64,000 nt of DNA from Rubrivivax sp. (GTDB taxonomy: Bacteria; Pseudomonadota; Gammaproteobacteria; Burkholderiales; Burkholderiaceae_C): the NCBI GenBank assembly GCA_022843905.1, contig JALHMT010000002.1:205317-269316 (forward strand). The letters run 5' to 3'. The notes beneath the pieces are model-generated. The model did not search any database. It worked only from the letters and a program-made list of their open reading frames with translations, and was not told the origin of the DNA. Shown here one piece after another: positions 50,568-60,420 of this stretch. How positions within the stretch are numbered: position 1 is the stretch's first letter; each line of letters starts with the position of its first letter. Both the position numbers and the translations under genes were made by a program.

Positions 50568-51065
50568 TCAACCTGGTTGCGGCGCGAAGCGCAGGGCCAC
50601 GCCGTTGTTGCAATAGCGCTTGCCGGTCGGGCGCGGACCGTCGTCGAAGACATGGCCGTGGTGGCCGCCGCAGCGCGCACAGTGGTACTCGGTGCGCGGC
50701 AGGATCAGCTTGAAGTCACGGCTGGTGCCCAGCGCGCCGGGCAGGGCGGCATAGAAGCTGGGCCAGCCGGTGCCGCTCTCGAACTTGGTCTCGTGCGAGA
50801 ACAAGGGCAGGTCGCAGCCTGCACAGTGGTAGAGGCCCGGGCGCTTTTCGGCGTTCAGCGGGCTCGAGCCGGGACGCTCGGTGCCGTGGCCGCGCAGCAC
50901 GTCGTACTGCGCCGGGGTCAGGCGCTTGCGCCATTCGGCGTCGGGCAGTTCGACCTTGCCGTTGGGGCCCGGGGCGGGCGCGGGTGCGGCGGCATGGGTC
51001 ACGCTGGCAGCGGCCGAGCCCAGGCCCAGGGTGGCGAGCAGGTTCATCCAGTGGCGGCGGGTCAT
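50568..51065 (-). CDS. msrB: Exported peptide methionine-R-sulfoxide reductase MsrB
   Basis: 165-aa MsrB. The N-terminus MTRRHWMNLLATLGLGSAAA looks like a twin-arginine signal. Zn ligands C81, C84, C129, C132 are present; the catalytic Cys is C152 in KRYCNNGVALRF, where the usual Ile-Asn-Ser is Asn-Asn-Gly. It reduces methionine-R-sulfoxide, complementing MsrA. First gene of the msrB-msrA pair; GGAAGAA is upstream. Confidence 0.93.
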   Translation of the reverse strand: MTRRHWMNLLATLGLGSAAASVTHAAAPAPAPGPNGKVELPDAEWRKRLTPAQYDVLRGHGTERPGSSPLNAEKRPGLYHCAGCDLPLFSHETKFESGTGWPSFYAALPGALGTSRDFKLILPRTEYHCARCGGHHGHVFDDGPRPTGKRYCNNGVALRFAPQPG

Positions 51066-51161
51066 GGTTCTTCCAATCCAGTGCAATGGGGGTTCCGGGG
51101 GCAGTCGGCCACGCGGGCCTGCTGCCGCGCCTCGTTCAGTCGGCGTGCCGGCCGAAAGCTT

Positions 51162-52562
51162 TCAGTTCAGTCGCGACAGGGCCGACAGAAACTGCTGCCG
51201 CGTCGGGCCTTCGGCCACCGTCTCGGCCAGCGCAGCGAAGAACTCGTCGCGCTGCGAACTGCGGGAAGCCGCCTTCTTGACGACCACGTTGGCCATGGGC
51301 CCGATCTGTGCGGCCAGCAGGCGCCGCGCCGCTTCGATCAACTCGGGCGTCAGCATCCGTGGGCCGACGTTGGTGGGGGTTGGAGCCGGCGGCGGCGCGA
51401 TGGTTCCCGCCGCGACCGGTCGGATGCCCGAGGCCGTGGCCTGTCCGATGAAGGCAGCGCGCTTGGCGGGATCGGTCACCTGCTCGGCCAGCCGGGCGTA
51501 GAGCGTGCCGACGTCGCTGCAATCGCGCGCCGCGCGGCGCACCAGCACACTGGCCAGCGGGCCGACGAACTTGGCCAGCGACAGCTCGGCGGCCTGCAAT
51601 TGCGCCGGATCCCAGTGCGAGGGAGGCTGTGTCCAGGAACCGGCGGTGCCGCTTTGGCCCGAGCGCGAGCCGGCCGAAGCGTCGGCTGCAAGGCGTTTGG
51701 TCGGTGCCCCGACCAGCGTGCGGTCCCAGCCGGTGGGGTCGATCGGCGCGCCGACCGCGGCTGCCAGCGCTTCGCGGAACACGGCCGCGGTGGCGAAGCG
51801 CCGTGCCGGGTCCTTGGCCAGGCCGGCGGCCAGCAGCGTGTCGTAGAACCTGGGCCGGTTCACGCCCTCGATCTGCGAAGGAAGCACGGGTGCTTCGTGC
51901 ACGGCCTTGTACATCAGCGCATCGGAGGCGCCGCTGAACGGCGGGCGCCCCACCAGCAGCAGGTACAGCAGCACGGCTGCACTGTAGATGTCGACACGGC
52001 GGTCTATCGTCTGCCCCAGGAACTGCTCGGGCGCCATGTAGGCCGGCGTGCCGACCATCATCTGCGTCTGCGTCATGCCGGCGTTGTCGATGCGGGCGAT
52101 GCCGAAGTCAGCGATCTTCAGGCGGCCATTGGGGGCCAGGATGATGTTGGCCGGCTTGATGTCCCGATGCCAGACGCCCTGCTCGTGGGCGTGGTGCAGC
52201 GCATCGAGCAGCTGCGTCATCAGGCCCGGGATGTCCTCGTCGGTGAAGCGCACCTGGTTGGCCAGGTGGAAGGCCAGCGTGCGGCCCTCGACGAATTCCA
52301 TCGCGATGAAGGACACCGACTCGGCCTGCCCGAAGTCGTATACCGAGACGATGCCCGGGTGGCTCAGTCGCCCCGCGGCCTGGGCCTCGTTGCGGAAGCG
52401 CAGCGCCAGCATCTGGCCCTGATCCCCGAGGCTCTGGCGTATGGTCTTCAAGGCCACGACGCGCTGGATGTCGGGATCGAAGCCCTTGTAGACCACGCCC
52501 ATCGCACCCTCGCCGAGCACCTCGGTGATGCGGTACTTTCCGAGGGTGGTGGGGTGGGCCAT
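51162..52562 (-). CDS. Ser/Thr protein kinase with a duplicated C-terminal domain
   Basis: 466-aa cytoplasmic eukaryotic-like kinase. Subdomains are intact: GEGAMGVVY (Gly loop), K39 in VALKTI, HRDIKPANIIL, DFGIAR and APEQFLG. After residue 270 there is no transmembrane segment or PASTA repeat; instead two homologous ~50-aa helical repeats, SLAKFVGPLASVLVRRAARD and RLLAAQIGPMANVVVKKAAS (DUF8082-like). It is 82 bp downstream of the heme-HAMP sensor gene. Substrate unknown. Confidence 0.9.
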   Translation of the reverse strand: MAHPTTLGKYRITEVLGEGAMGVVYKGFDPDIQRVVALKTIRQSLGDQGQMLALRFRNEAQAAGRLSHPGIVSVYDFGQAESVSFIAMEFVEGRTLAFHLANQVRFTDEDIPGLMTQLLDALHHAHEQGVWHRDIKPANIILAPNGRLKIADFGIARIDNAGMTQTQMMVGTPAYMAPEQFLGQTIDRRVDIYSAAVLLYLLLVGRPPFSGASDALMYKAVHEAPVLPSQIEGVNRPRFYDTLLAAGLAKDPARRFATAAVFREALAAAVGAPIDPTGWDRTLVGAPTKRLAADASAGSRSGQSGTAGSWTQPPSHWDPAQLQAAELSLAKFVGPLASVLVRRAARDCSDVGTLYARLAEQVTDPAKRAAFIGQATASGIRPVAAGTIAPPPAPTPTNVGPRMLTPELIEAARRLLAAQIGPMANVVVKKAASRSSQRDEFFAALAETVAEGPTRQQFLSALSRLN

Positions 52563-52644
52563 GGGTGCGGTCGCGGACGGCTCGAAGCGTGCGGGATTGT
52601 CGCCGTTCGACGTGCAGCGTGCGGGCCGACGGGCTCTGCCGCGG

Positions 52645-53517
52645 TCAGGCCTCCAGCATCTTCATGGCCTGCACCACACTCGTGCGCATGCGGCTGAAGG
52701 ACTGTGCCAGCACGCCGATCTCGTCGCTGCCGCCGGCCGGGAACTCCGGCGCGTTGAGATCACCCTGGCTGACGCGGTCGGCCAGCTCGGACAGTCGTGA
52801 CACCGGCCGCACCACCACCAGCCAGATCATCAGGTTGAGCACGATGCCCACCACGACGAAGACCCCCACCAGAGAGCCCATGAAGACGGTGAACGACTGT
52901 TCGGCACGCTTGAGCGGCACGGCCAGCGGCACCGAGACGATCTGCGCTCCCACCACTTCGTTGAGCTGCCAGCCGAAGCCGTTGGCGGTGCCGTAGCGCT
53001 CGATCATGGTCTTGGGGGCGGCTTCCACGCTGCTGTGGCACTGCAGACAGGCCGGGTTGGTGATCTGCAGCGGCCGCGCCACGTACAGCGACGGGCCGGC
53101 GGGCGTGTCGCGCTGGCCGATGAATTCCTTGCGACCGGTGTCGCTGCGGAACTGATTGACCACGTCGACCTCCCAGCCGACGGCGCGGTCGCGCGGGTTG
53201 GTGGGGTTGAGCGTGGCTTCCTTGTAGAAGAAGTCCGGATACTTGGTCTTCAGCGTGCCGAGCACCTCCACGGCCGAGTAGCTGGGCACCGACTGCGGCA
53301 GGAACTCGTACTTCATCTGCGTCTCGAGCAGTCCCTGGATCTGGCCTGCGGTGTAGCTGCGCACTGCATTGGCCTTGTCGATGAGCAGCCTTGCGTTGTT
53401 CACCACCTCGTCCTGGGCCTGGGCCTGCAGCAGGTTGCGCGTGATGACGGCGCTGGTGCCGATGCCCAGGGCCATCACCAGCACGTACAGGAGGTTGAAC
53501 TTGACGAGCAGCTTCAT
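52645..53517 (-). CDS. c-type-heme DUF3365 sensor with HAMP but no output domain
   Basis: 290-aa membrane protein: N-terminal helix (about 7-28), a periplasmic domain of the DUF3365/Tll0287 type with a covalent heme site C157-L-Q-C-H161, a second helix (about 213-236) and a HAMP region (RPVSRLSELADRVSQGDLNA) that ends the protein. No kinase, cyclase or MCP output follows, so it must signal by another protein; the Ser/Thr kinase next door is the natural candidate. The heme could sense redox state, NO or CO. Confidence 0.87.
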   Translation of the reverse strand: MKLLVKFNLLYVLVMALGIGTSAVITRNLLQAQAQDEVVNNARLLIDKANAVRSYTAGQIQGLLETQMKYEFLPQSVPSYSAVEVLGTLKTKYPDFFYKEATLNPTNPRDRAVGWEVDVVNQFRSDTGRKEFIGQRDTPAGPSLYVARPLQITNPACLQCHSSVEAAPKTMIERYGTANGFGWQLNEVVGAQIVSVPLAVPLKRAEQSFTVFMGSLVGVFVVVGIVLNLMIWLVVVRPVSRLSELADRVSQGDLNAPEFPAGGSDEIGVLAQSFSRMRTSVVQAMKMLEA

Positions 53518-53568
53518 GGCGGTGGTCTCGGTTTGAAGGGTCGGCCGGGCGGCGGGAGGAGATGGGCT

Positions 53569-54543
53569 TCAGCGGGGTGCCGAGGCCGGCCGGGGCACAG
53601 CCGGCGGGGCGGGTGGCCGCGCCCGTTCCGGGTGCAGCACCAATGTCCACTCGGCGTGCTGGCTGAGCTGGGCGTCCACGGCGCTGCGAAACGAGGGTTC
53701 GCGGGCCCAGGCGGCAAAACGTCGCGGCAGCTCGCGCCGGATGCCGGTCTCGGCCAGCAGCCAGTCGCGCAGGTCTGCATAGGCGGGAAAGGGCAGGGGG
53801 CGCGGCGCGACGCTGCGGCCCTGCACCGCCGCGCTGCGCAGGGGCAGCGTGTCGCGGAAGGACCGCGGCACCTGCTGCAGCTGGGCACTGGTCGGGCGCG
53901 CCTGCACGCTGCCGGCGTCGCCGCCGCTGCGCTGGTAGATCTCGCTGCCCTTCAGCGCGAGCGGGGTGGCACCGCGGCGGCGCTCGACCACGCGGGCGCT
54001 GCCCGACTCGGTGAACAGCCACAGCTCGCTCGGCGAGACATGGGCCACCAGCGTGCCGGTGAAGGGCGGCACATCGGCGCCGGGCATGGAGAAGCCCGGC
54101 GCCGGGGCCGCGGCGGGCGCGGTGAACTTGATCCAGCCGCGCAGCAGGTAGAAGGCCGGTGCCCTGGGGTCGGCGCCCAGGGCGGGCGGCAGCAGCAGCA
54201 GTCGCGTGTCGGGACCTAGATCGAGGGCGCGGCCCGGCGCCCATTCCAGGCGCAGCAGGCGGGCATTGGCGAGGGTGTCGACCAGCACGCCGCCGCTCAC
54301 GCGCAGGCCTTCGACGGCGGCGCCGGCGCCCTTGCCATCGATGATTCGGGCCTCGCCTTCGACGATGGTCACCAGCGCGCCACCCTCGTTCGCCTCGACG
54401 GACTGCCAGAGCAGGGGCGCGGCGACGGCCAGCGCGGGCAGGGCCGTCAGACCCTGCAGTGCGCGGCGGCGGGTGACTCGACCGTCGGCACGGCAGGGCG
54501 ACGGGGGCAGCTCGAACGATGCAGGATGTGAGTCCATGGACAC
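53569..54543 (-). CDS. FecR-like exported protein
   Basis: 324-aa protein with an N-terminal twin-arginine-like signal or anchor ([21 protein letters not shown], helix about 28-48) and a FecR-like beta domain (about 55-160: [37 protein letters not shown]). The Pro/Arg-rich tail is low complexity. It heads the operon with the heme sensor and kinase, 51 bp upstream of the sensor. It may be a periplasmic ligand or signal-input protein; function not known. Confidence 0.7.
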   Translation of the reverse strand: MSMDSHPASFELPPSPCRADGRVTRRRALQGLTALPALAVAAPLLWQSVEANEGGALVTIVEGEARIIDGKGAGAAVEGLRVSGGVLVDTLANARLLRLEWAPGRALDLGPDTRLLLLPPALGADPRAPAFYLLRGWIKFTAPAAAPAPGFSMPGADVPPFTGTLVAHVSPSELWLFTESGSARVVERRRGATPLALKGSEIYQRSGGDAGSVQARPTSAQLQQVPRSFRDTLPLRSAAVQGRSVAPRPLPFPAYADLRDWLLAETGIRRELPRRFAAWAREPSFRSAVDAQLSQHAEWTLVLHPERARPPAPPAVPRPASAPR

Positions 54544-54624
54544 CCTGTAATACTAGCCGGACAGCGCTGCCTGCTGTCGTTCAAACCGGGTTCTAATTCG
54601 GGCTTCCTTCTCGTGACTTCCTTC

Positions 54625-55578
54625 ATGAACCAGCTCGATCGCCTCAAGACCTTCACCACCGTGGTGGCCGACACCGGCAACTTCCGCCAACTGGCGCAGT
54701 TCGCCCCGCAGGACGCCACCACCAACCCCTCGCTCATCCTGAAGGCGGTGCAGCAGCCCGACTACGCGCCGCTGCTGGCCGAGACGGTGGCCACGATGAA
54801 GGGCCGGCCGCTCGACGAGGTGGTCGACGCCGTGCTGGTGCGATTCGGGCGCGAGATCCTTCAGGTCGTGCCCGGCCGCGTCAGCACCGAAGTCGACGCG
54901 CGGCTGTCGTTCGACACCGCCGCCACGCTGGTGCGTGCGCGGCGCATCGTCGGCCTCTACGAAGCTGCCGGCATCGCGCGGGAACGCGTGCTGATCAAGA
55001 TCGCGGCCACCTGGGAAGGCATCCAGGCCGCCGCGGAACTGCAGCGCGAGGGCATCCGCTGCAATCTCACGCTGCTGTTCAGCTTCGCGCAGGCGGTGGC
55101 CTGCGGCGACGCGCGCGTGCAGCTCATCTCGCCCTTCGTCGGCCGCATCTACGACTGGGCGAAGAAGTCGGCCGGCGCGGCCTGGGACGAGGCCGCGATG
55201 GCCGGCGCCAACGACCCCGGCGTGAAGTCGGTGAAGGCGATCTGGCAGCACTACAAGCGCCACGGCATCGCCACCGAGGTGATGGGTGCCAGCTTCCGCA
55301 ATGCCGGCCAGATCGTCGCCCTGGCGGGCTGCGACCTGCTGACCATCAGCCCCGAACTGCTGGCCGCGCTGCAGGCCTCCGATGCGCCCTTCGAGCGGGC
55401 GCTCGACGCCGGTGCCGCAAGCGCCCTGGACCTGCCCGTGGTGCACCACGACGAGCGCAGCTTCCGCTGGGCGCTGAACGAAGACGCCATGGCCACAGAG
55501 AAGCTGGCCGAGGGTATCCGCGCCTTCGCGGCCGACGCCGTCAAGCTCGACCGGCTCATCCAGGACCTGCAGCGATGA
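54625..55578 (+). CDS. tal: Transaldolase
   Basis: 317-aa transaldolase, the same length as TalB, which transfers the dihydroxyacetone unit in the pentose phosphate pathway. The Schiff-base lysine is in [15 protein letters not shown], and the opening [16 protein letters not shown] plus [11 protein letters not shown] are characteristic. The ATG was chosen over a GTG four codons earlier because it gives the TalB length. It overlaps pgi as ATGA. Confidence 0.95.
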   Translation: MNQLDRLKTFTTVVADTGNFRQLAQFAPQDATTNPSLILKAVQQPDYAPLLAETVATMKGRPLDEVVDAVLVRFGREILQVVPGRVSTEVDARLSFDTAATLVRARRIVGLYEAAGIARERVLIKIAATWEGIQAAAELQREGIRCNLTLLFSFAQAVACGDARVQLISPFVGRIYDWAKKSAGAAWDEAAMAGANDPGVKSVKAIWQHYKRHGIATEVMGASFRNAGQIVALAGCDLLTISPELLAALQASDAPFERALDAGAASALDLPVVHHDERSFRWALNEDAMATEKLAEGIRAFAADAVKLDRLIQDLQR

Positions 55579-57173
55579 GCTTCCCGCGCTGCGAGCAGAC
55601 GCGCGCCTGGGCGTCCTTGCAGGGCCACTTCGAGGCCCACGGCCGCGGCTTCGACCTGCGCGAGGCCTTTGCACGCGACCCGGGCCGCTTCGCTGCCTTC
55701 GGCATCGACGCCCCCGAGGTGTACGCGGACCTGTCCAAGAACCTGATCGACATCGCCACGCGGCGCTTCCTGCTCGACCTGGCGCGCGAATGCGGGCTCG
55801 AGGCAAGGCGCGACGCCATGCTGGCCGGTGCCGAGGTCAACGCCACCGAGGGCCGCCCGGTGCTGCACACGGCGCTGCGCGCGCCGCGCGGTGCCGGCCC
55901 GCATGGCGACGAGGTGCACGGTGTGCTGGACGCCATGCTGGCCTTTGCCGAGCGCGTGCGCGCCGACGAGGGCTTCACCGACGTCGTCAACATCGGCATC
56001 GGCGGCAGCGACCTCGGGCCGCAGATGGTGGTGCCGGCGCTGGACGCCTGTGCGCACCGCCGGCTGCGCTTCCACTTCGTCAGCAATGTCGACGGCCACG
56101 ACATCGTGCCGGTGCTGCGCGGGCTGGATCCGCGGCGCACCCTGTTCATCATCGCCAGCAAGACCTTCACCACCCAGGAGACCATGGCCAACGCGCAGGT
56201 GGCGCGCGACTGGTTTCTTGCGCAGGGCGGCAGCGACATCGCACGCCACTTCGCCGCGACGACGACCAACGTGGCGGCGGCGGCGGCCTTCGGCATCAGC
56301 ACGAGCTTCGGGTTCTGGGACTGGGTGGGCGGCCGCTATTCGCTGTGGAGCGCCATCGGCCTGCCCATCGCCATCGCCATCGGGGCGGAGCACTTCCGCG
56401 CACTGCTGGCCGGCGCGCACGCGATGGACCGCCACTTCGCGCAAGCGCCGCTCGAGCACAACCTGCCGGTCGCGCTGGGTCTGCTCGATGTCTGGTATCG
56501 CAACTTCCACGGCTTCGGCAGCCGCAGCGTGGCGCCCTACCACCAGGGCCTGAGGCGCCTGCCGGCCTACCTGCAGCAGCTGGAGATGGAGTCCAACGGC
56601 AAGCGCGTGGCGATGGACGGCACGCCGCTGTCACTGGCCACCAGCCCGGTGGTGTGGGGTGAGCCCGGCACCAACGGCCAGCATGCCTACTTCCAGATGC
56701 TGCACCAGGGCACCGACGTGATCCCGGTCGAGTTCATCGCGGTGAAGACGCCGGCGCATGCCCACGCCGACCTTCACGCCAAGCTGCTGGCCAACTGCCT
56801 GGCGCAGAGTCAGGCGCTGATGCTGGGCAAGAGCACGGCCCAGGCGCTGGCCGAGAAGGCGCCCACCGCATCGGCAAGCTTCGACCGCGCCGCGCTGGCC
56901 TCGGCGCGCACCTTCCCCGGCAACCGGCCCAGCACCACCCTGCTGCTGGAGGCGCTCACGCCACGCAGCCTGGGCGCGCTGGTGGCGATGTACGAACACC
57001 GCGTGTGGACCAGCGGCGCGCTGTGGGGCCTCAACAGCTTCGACCAGTGGGGCGTGGAGCTCGGCAAGGCCCTGGCCAGCGCGCTGCTGCCGCGCCTGGC
57101 CAGCGGCGACGTGGCGGGACTGGACGGCTCCACCGCGGGCCTGCTGCAACGCCTGCGCGCGCCCGCCCCGTGA
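55575..57173 (+). CDS. pgi: Glucose-6-phosphate isomerase
   Basis: 532-aa phosphoglucose isomerase that interconverts glucose 6-phosphate and fructose 6-phosphate. Signatures: [35 protein letters not shown], and [18 protein letters not shown] with the catalytic Glu and His. It is the middle gene of tal-pgi-HAD, all coupled by stop/start overlaps. Confidence 0.96.
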   Translation: MSFPRCEQTRAWASLQGHFEAHGRGFDLREAFARDPGRFAAFGIDAPEVYADLSKNLIDIATRRFLLDLARECGLEARRDAMLAGAEVNATEGRPVLHTALRAPRGAGPHGDEVHGVLDAMLAFAERVRADEGFTDVVNIGIGGSDLGPQMVVPALDACAHRRLRFHFVSNVDGHDIVPVLRGLDPRRTLFIIASKTFTTQETMANAQVARDWFLAQGGSDIARHFAATTTNVAAAAAFGISTSFGFWDWVGGRYSLWSAIGLPIAIAIGAEHFRALLAGAHAMDRHFAQAPLEHNLPVALGLLDVWYRNFHGFGSRSVAPYHQGLRRLPAYLQQLEMESNGKRVAMDGTPLSLATSPVVWGEPGTNGQHAYFQMLHQGTDVIPVEFIAVKTPAHAHADLHAKLLANCLAQSQALMLGKSTAQALAEKAPTASASFDRAALASARTFPGNRPSTTLLLEALTPRSLGALVAMYEHRVWTSGALWGLNSFDQWGVELGKALASALLPRLASGDVAGLDGSTAGLLQRLRAPAP

Positions 57174-57796
57174 AAGTCGTCTTCGACTTCGCCGGTGTCG
57201 TGTTCCACTGGCAGCCCGGCGCGCTGCTGCAGCGTGTGCTGCCGCATCACGCCACCGACGAGCAGCGCACCGACCAGCTGATGGCGGCGCTGTTCCAGTC
57301 CTGGGGCGGCGACTGGGCCGACTTCGACCGTGGCACGGTAGCGCCCGCTGACCTGGTCGAACGCATCGCGCGCCGCACGGGGCTGCCCGCAGTCGACGTG
57401 CTGGCCGTGGTGAAGGCGATTCCCCTGGCGCTGCAGCCCGACCCGGCCACCGTGGCCTTGATCCATCGGCTGCGCGCGCTGCAGCGTGGCGTGTACTTCC
57501 TGTCCAACATGCCGGCCCCTTACGCCGATCACCTGGAGACCGCACACGGCTGCGCCTCGTGGTTCGACGACGGGGTGTTCTCGGCGCGGGTGCAGGCCAT
57601 CAAGCCCGAGCCGGAGATCTTCGAGATTGCCGCGCGGCGCTTCGGGGCGCGGCCGCAGGAGCTCTTGTTCCTGGACGACGTGCCGGCCAACGTGGCGGCC
57701 GCACAGGCCGCCGGCTGGCAGGCGATCCACTTCACCACCGCCGAGGCGGCCGAGGCGGCGCTGCACCGGCACGGCTGGTGGCCTTCGGCGGCTTGA
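57170..57796 (+). CDS. HAD-family hydrolase (YihX-like, altered motif I)
   Basis: 208-aa HAD hydrolase, translated from a GTG overlapping the pgi stop. Motif I is VVFDFAGVV: the nucleophile Asp6 is followed at +2 by Ala, where most phosphatases have Asp; the YihX group (alpha-glucose-1-phosphate phosphatase) also lacks it with Gly. Motif II is FLSNMPAPYA, Lys is in IKPEPEIFE, and motif IV is LFLDDVPANVAAAQAAG. The sugar-phosphate operon suggests a sugar phosphatase; activity is uncertain because of motif I. Confidence 0.82.
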   Translation: MKVVFDFAGVVFHWQPGALLQRVLPHHATDEQRTDQLMAALFQSWGGDWADFDRGTVAPADLVERIARRTGLPAVDVLAVVKAIPLALQPDPATVALIHRLRALQRGVYFLSNMPAPYADHLETAHGCASWFDDGVFSARVQAIKPEPEIFEIAARRFGARPQELLFLDDVPANVAAAQAAGWQAIHFTTAEAAEAALHRHGWWPSAA

Positions 57797-57864
57797 TCTT
57801 CGCCTGAGCGCCTGGTGCGGGCCCTCGGGCGGTCGAGCGCTCAGGGTCTCGGACCCCAGGACCC

Positions 57865-58947
57865 TCAGGCCGCCAGCCCGTTCAGCGCCTGGTGCGATGC
57901 CGCCAGACCTTGGTCGACGATCTGCTGCTTCCAGGGGTCGGTGTCGGTGTAGAAGGCGTCGCGCAGCTGTTGCTTGATGGCCTGGCGCTGTTCGGCCGGC
58001 GCATCGGGATGGTTCTGCAGCCACTGGTCGGCGCGCAGCGCAGTGATCACCTGGTCGGTGGGCAGGGTGCCGTACTCCAGCGCCATGCCGGTGTACTCGG
58101 CCTGCGGACACTCTTCGTAGACGGCAGCGAACATCATGCCGGTCAGCTTGGCCGAGGTCGAGCTGCCGTCGTAGACCGATGTCACCTTCGACCCCCACCA
58201 GGCGCGGGCCCGGGCGATGCTGGCGGCCTCGTCGCGACCGGCGTAGATGATCTCGCCGTAGCCGCTGGGGCCGAGCCCCGTGTGCAGGTCGATCCAGCCC
58301 ATGCGTTCGCAGCGCCGGCCGTGCTCCTGCAGCACCAGGCGCAGGCTGCGCTGGCTCCAGGTCGGTTCGGTGCCGCCGAAGAACAGGCCGTCGGGGTGCC
58401 TGTGCTGGCCCCCGGTGACGGCGGCCTGCAGGCCCTTGGCACCGTGGCGGGCGACGAAAGCGCCGAGGGCCTGTTGCACTTCGGCGCCGGGCGGCCACTG
58501 CCCGGGCACGATCCAGGGCGCCAGCTCGTCGTAGCCGGGGTTCTCGGGCAGGGGCTGGCCGAAGTCGTGGAAGTTGCGGTTGAGGTCCACGTTCTCGTGC
58601 GTGGTGCGACGCCACCAGGAAAAGCCCCAGGGATTCAATGCATGGATGTAGAGCACCGCGACCCCGGCCGTCGCTGCCGCGGCGTGCCAGCCCGGGTCCG
58701 TCAGCAGCGCATGCTGCACGCCCGAGCCGCAGAAGCCTTCCACGCCGTGGCAGCCGCTGGAGACCACCAGCAGGCGCTGCGCGTCGTCGGCGCCGTAACG
58801 CGCAACGTCCATCGCCAGCACTTCACCGTCGCGACCGCGCAGCGGATGCACGTGCGACCGCACGGCCAGCCCCGTTGCCGAGCAGGCGGCCAGGAACAGG
58901 TGCCGCGCTTCGGCGTAGGTCTGCGCGAAGTGCGCTGCGGCATTCAT
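57865..58947 (-). CDS. DUF2817 M14-like zinc peptidase/hydrolase
   Basis: 360-aa protein of the DUF2817 group, related to M14 carboxypeptidases. Probable Zn ligands are His and Glu in SSGCHGVEGFCGSG and His in WIDLHTGLGPSGYGE; a catalytic Glu is in ALEYGTLPTDQ; VDLNRNFHDFGQP holds the substrate Arg/Asn. No signal peptide. Overlaps the M20 amidohydrolase by ATGA. The two probably process the same acyl or peptidyl compound. Confidence 0.85.
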   Translation of the reverse strand: MNAAAHFAQTYAEARHLFLAACSATGLAVRSHVHPLRGRDGEVLAMDVARYGADDAQRLLVVSSGCHGVEGFCGSGVQHALLTDPGWHAAAATAGVAVLYIHALNPWGFSWWRRTTHENVDLNRNFHDFGQPLPENPGYDELAPWIVPGQWPPGAEVQQALGAFVARHGAKGLQAAVTGGQHRHPDGLFFGGTEPTWSQRSLRLVLQEHGRRCERMGWIDLHTGLGPSGYGEIIYAGRDEAASIARARAWWGSKVTSVYDGSSTSAKLTGMMFAAVYEECPQAEYTGMALEYGTLPTDQVITALRADQWLQNHPDAPAEQRQAIKQQLRDAFYTDTDPWKQQIVDQGLAASHQALNGLAA

Positions 58948-60137
58948 CGGGGCGTGGCCAGCCACTGTTCGGCGATGCGCACCCAGGCCGTGGCACCCAG
59001 CGGGATGAGATCGTCGTTGAAGTCGTAGCTGGGGTTGTGCAGCATGCAGGGCCCCAGGCCGTGGCCGCCTTCGCGGTGGCTGCCGTCGCCGTTGCCGATC
59101 ATGAAGTAGCAGCCGGGCTTTTCCTGCAGGTAGTAGCTGAAGTCTTCCGAGCCCATCGTCGGCTCGAACTCCAGCACGTTGTCGGTGCCCACCACGTCGG
59201 CCAGAACGCGGCGCGCGAAGTCGGTCTCGCTGGCGTGGTTGATGGTGGCCGGGTAGTTGCGCTTGAAGTGGAAATCGCAGCCGGCCTCGAAGGCCGCGCA
59301 GGTCGACTCGGCCACCGTCTTCATGCGCTGCTCGACCATGTCCAGCACCTCGGTGGTGAAGGTGCGCACGGTGCCCTGGATCTCGCAGCTGTCGGGGATC
59401 ACGTTGGTGGCCTCGCCGGCGTGGATCATGGTCACCGAGATCACGGCGGTGTCGATCGGCCGCTTGTTGCGCGTCACGATGGTCTGGAAGGCCTGCACCA
59501 TCTGGCAGGCGATGGGCACCGGGTCGATGCCGTTGTGCGGCAGCGCGGCGTGCGCGCCCTTGCCGCGGATGACGATGCGGAACTCGTTGCTGCTGGCGAA
59601 GCTCGGGCCCGGGCGCAGCGCGAACTGGCCGACCTGCATGCCGGGCCAGTTGTGGGCGCCGAAGATGGCCTCCATCGGGAACTTCTCGAACAGGCCGTCG
59701 CGCATCATCTCGCGCGCCCCGCCGCCGCCTTCTTCGGCCGGCTGGAACACCAGGTAGACCGTGCCGTCGAAGTTGCGGTGGCGGCTGAAGTGGCGCGCCG
59801 CGGCCAGCAGCATCGCGGTGTGGCCGTCGTGGCCGCAGGCGTGCATCTTTCCGGGGTGACGGCTGGCGTGCGCGAAGCTGTTGTGCTCGGTCATCGGCAG
59901 GGCGTCGATGTCGGCGCGCAGGCCGACGGCGCGGTTCGACGTGCCGTTCTTGACGATGCCCACCACGCCCGTCTTGCCCAGCCCGCGATGCACCGGGATG
60001 CCCCACTCCGTGAGCGCCTTGGCGATGAGGTCGGCGGTGCGCACCTCCTCGAAGCACAGCTCCGGATGGGCGTGAATATCACGGCGCAGTGCCGTGATGG
60101 CGGCCGCGTCGGCCAGGATCGACTCGATCATCTTCAT
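58944..60137 (-). CDS. M20-family amidohydrolase (hippurate-hydrolase-like)
   Basis: 397-aa metal-dependent amidohydrolase of the M20D group that removes N-acyl groups (hippurate, N-acetyl amino acids). Metal-site motifs are ACGHDGHTAMLL, VFQPAEEGGGGARE and EPTMGSEDFSYYLQ; the dimer domain contains KGAHAALPHNGIDP. The start MKMIES fits the family; a longer reading adds an unrelated stretch. Divergent from the ferredoxin-reductase gene. Confidence 0.92.
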   Translation of the reverse strand: MKMIESILADAAAITALRRDIHAHPELCFEEVRTADLIAKALTEWGIPVHRGLGKTGVVGIVKNGTSNRAVGLRADIDALPMTEHNSFAHASRHPGKMHACGHDGHTAMLLAAARHFSRHRNFDGTVYLVFQPAEEGGGGAREMMRDGLFEKFPMEAIFGAHNWPGMQVGQFALRPGPSFASSNEFRIVIRGKGAHAALPHNGIDPVPIACQMVQAFQTIVTRNKRPIDTAVISVTMIHAGEATNVIPDSCEIQGTVRTFTTEVLDMVEQRMKTVAESTCAAFEAGCDFHFKRNYPATINHASETDFARRVLADVVGTDNVLEFEPTMGSEDFSYYLQEKPGCYFMIGNGDGSHREGGHGLGPCMLHNPSYDFNDDLIPLGATAWVRIAEQWLATPR

Positions 60138-60420
60138 GCGGGGCTCCGGGGTCTGGTCGGTGCCGACATCGTAACGCCGGACGGAAACAGGCAGTGACAT
60201 GTCGGCCGTCCCCAACCAATGGACAGGAGCTGGCCGCACGATCACGCGATAACATCCCGCGCAGGCCGGGGCGAGGGCTGCGATGTGCGCGTCCGACCCC
60301 GAAGAAGCGGCAGTCGGCTGCGTGGCGGCCGACCCCCGACCTTCAGGTGTGCCCCATCCGCCGTGTCAGGCCCAGCGGCCTGTCGCTCCGACAGAAGTCC
60401 CCGATCTTGCCGATTCCGCG
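60138..60420. other. Divergent region between M20 amidohydrolase and ferredoxin-reductase genes
   Basis: 283 bp holding both promoters. TGGACA (60220-60225) and GATAAC (60248-60253) resemble promoter hexamers but are 22 nt apart, too far for a normal sigma-70 site. No gene seen. Confidence 0.3.
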
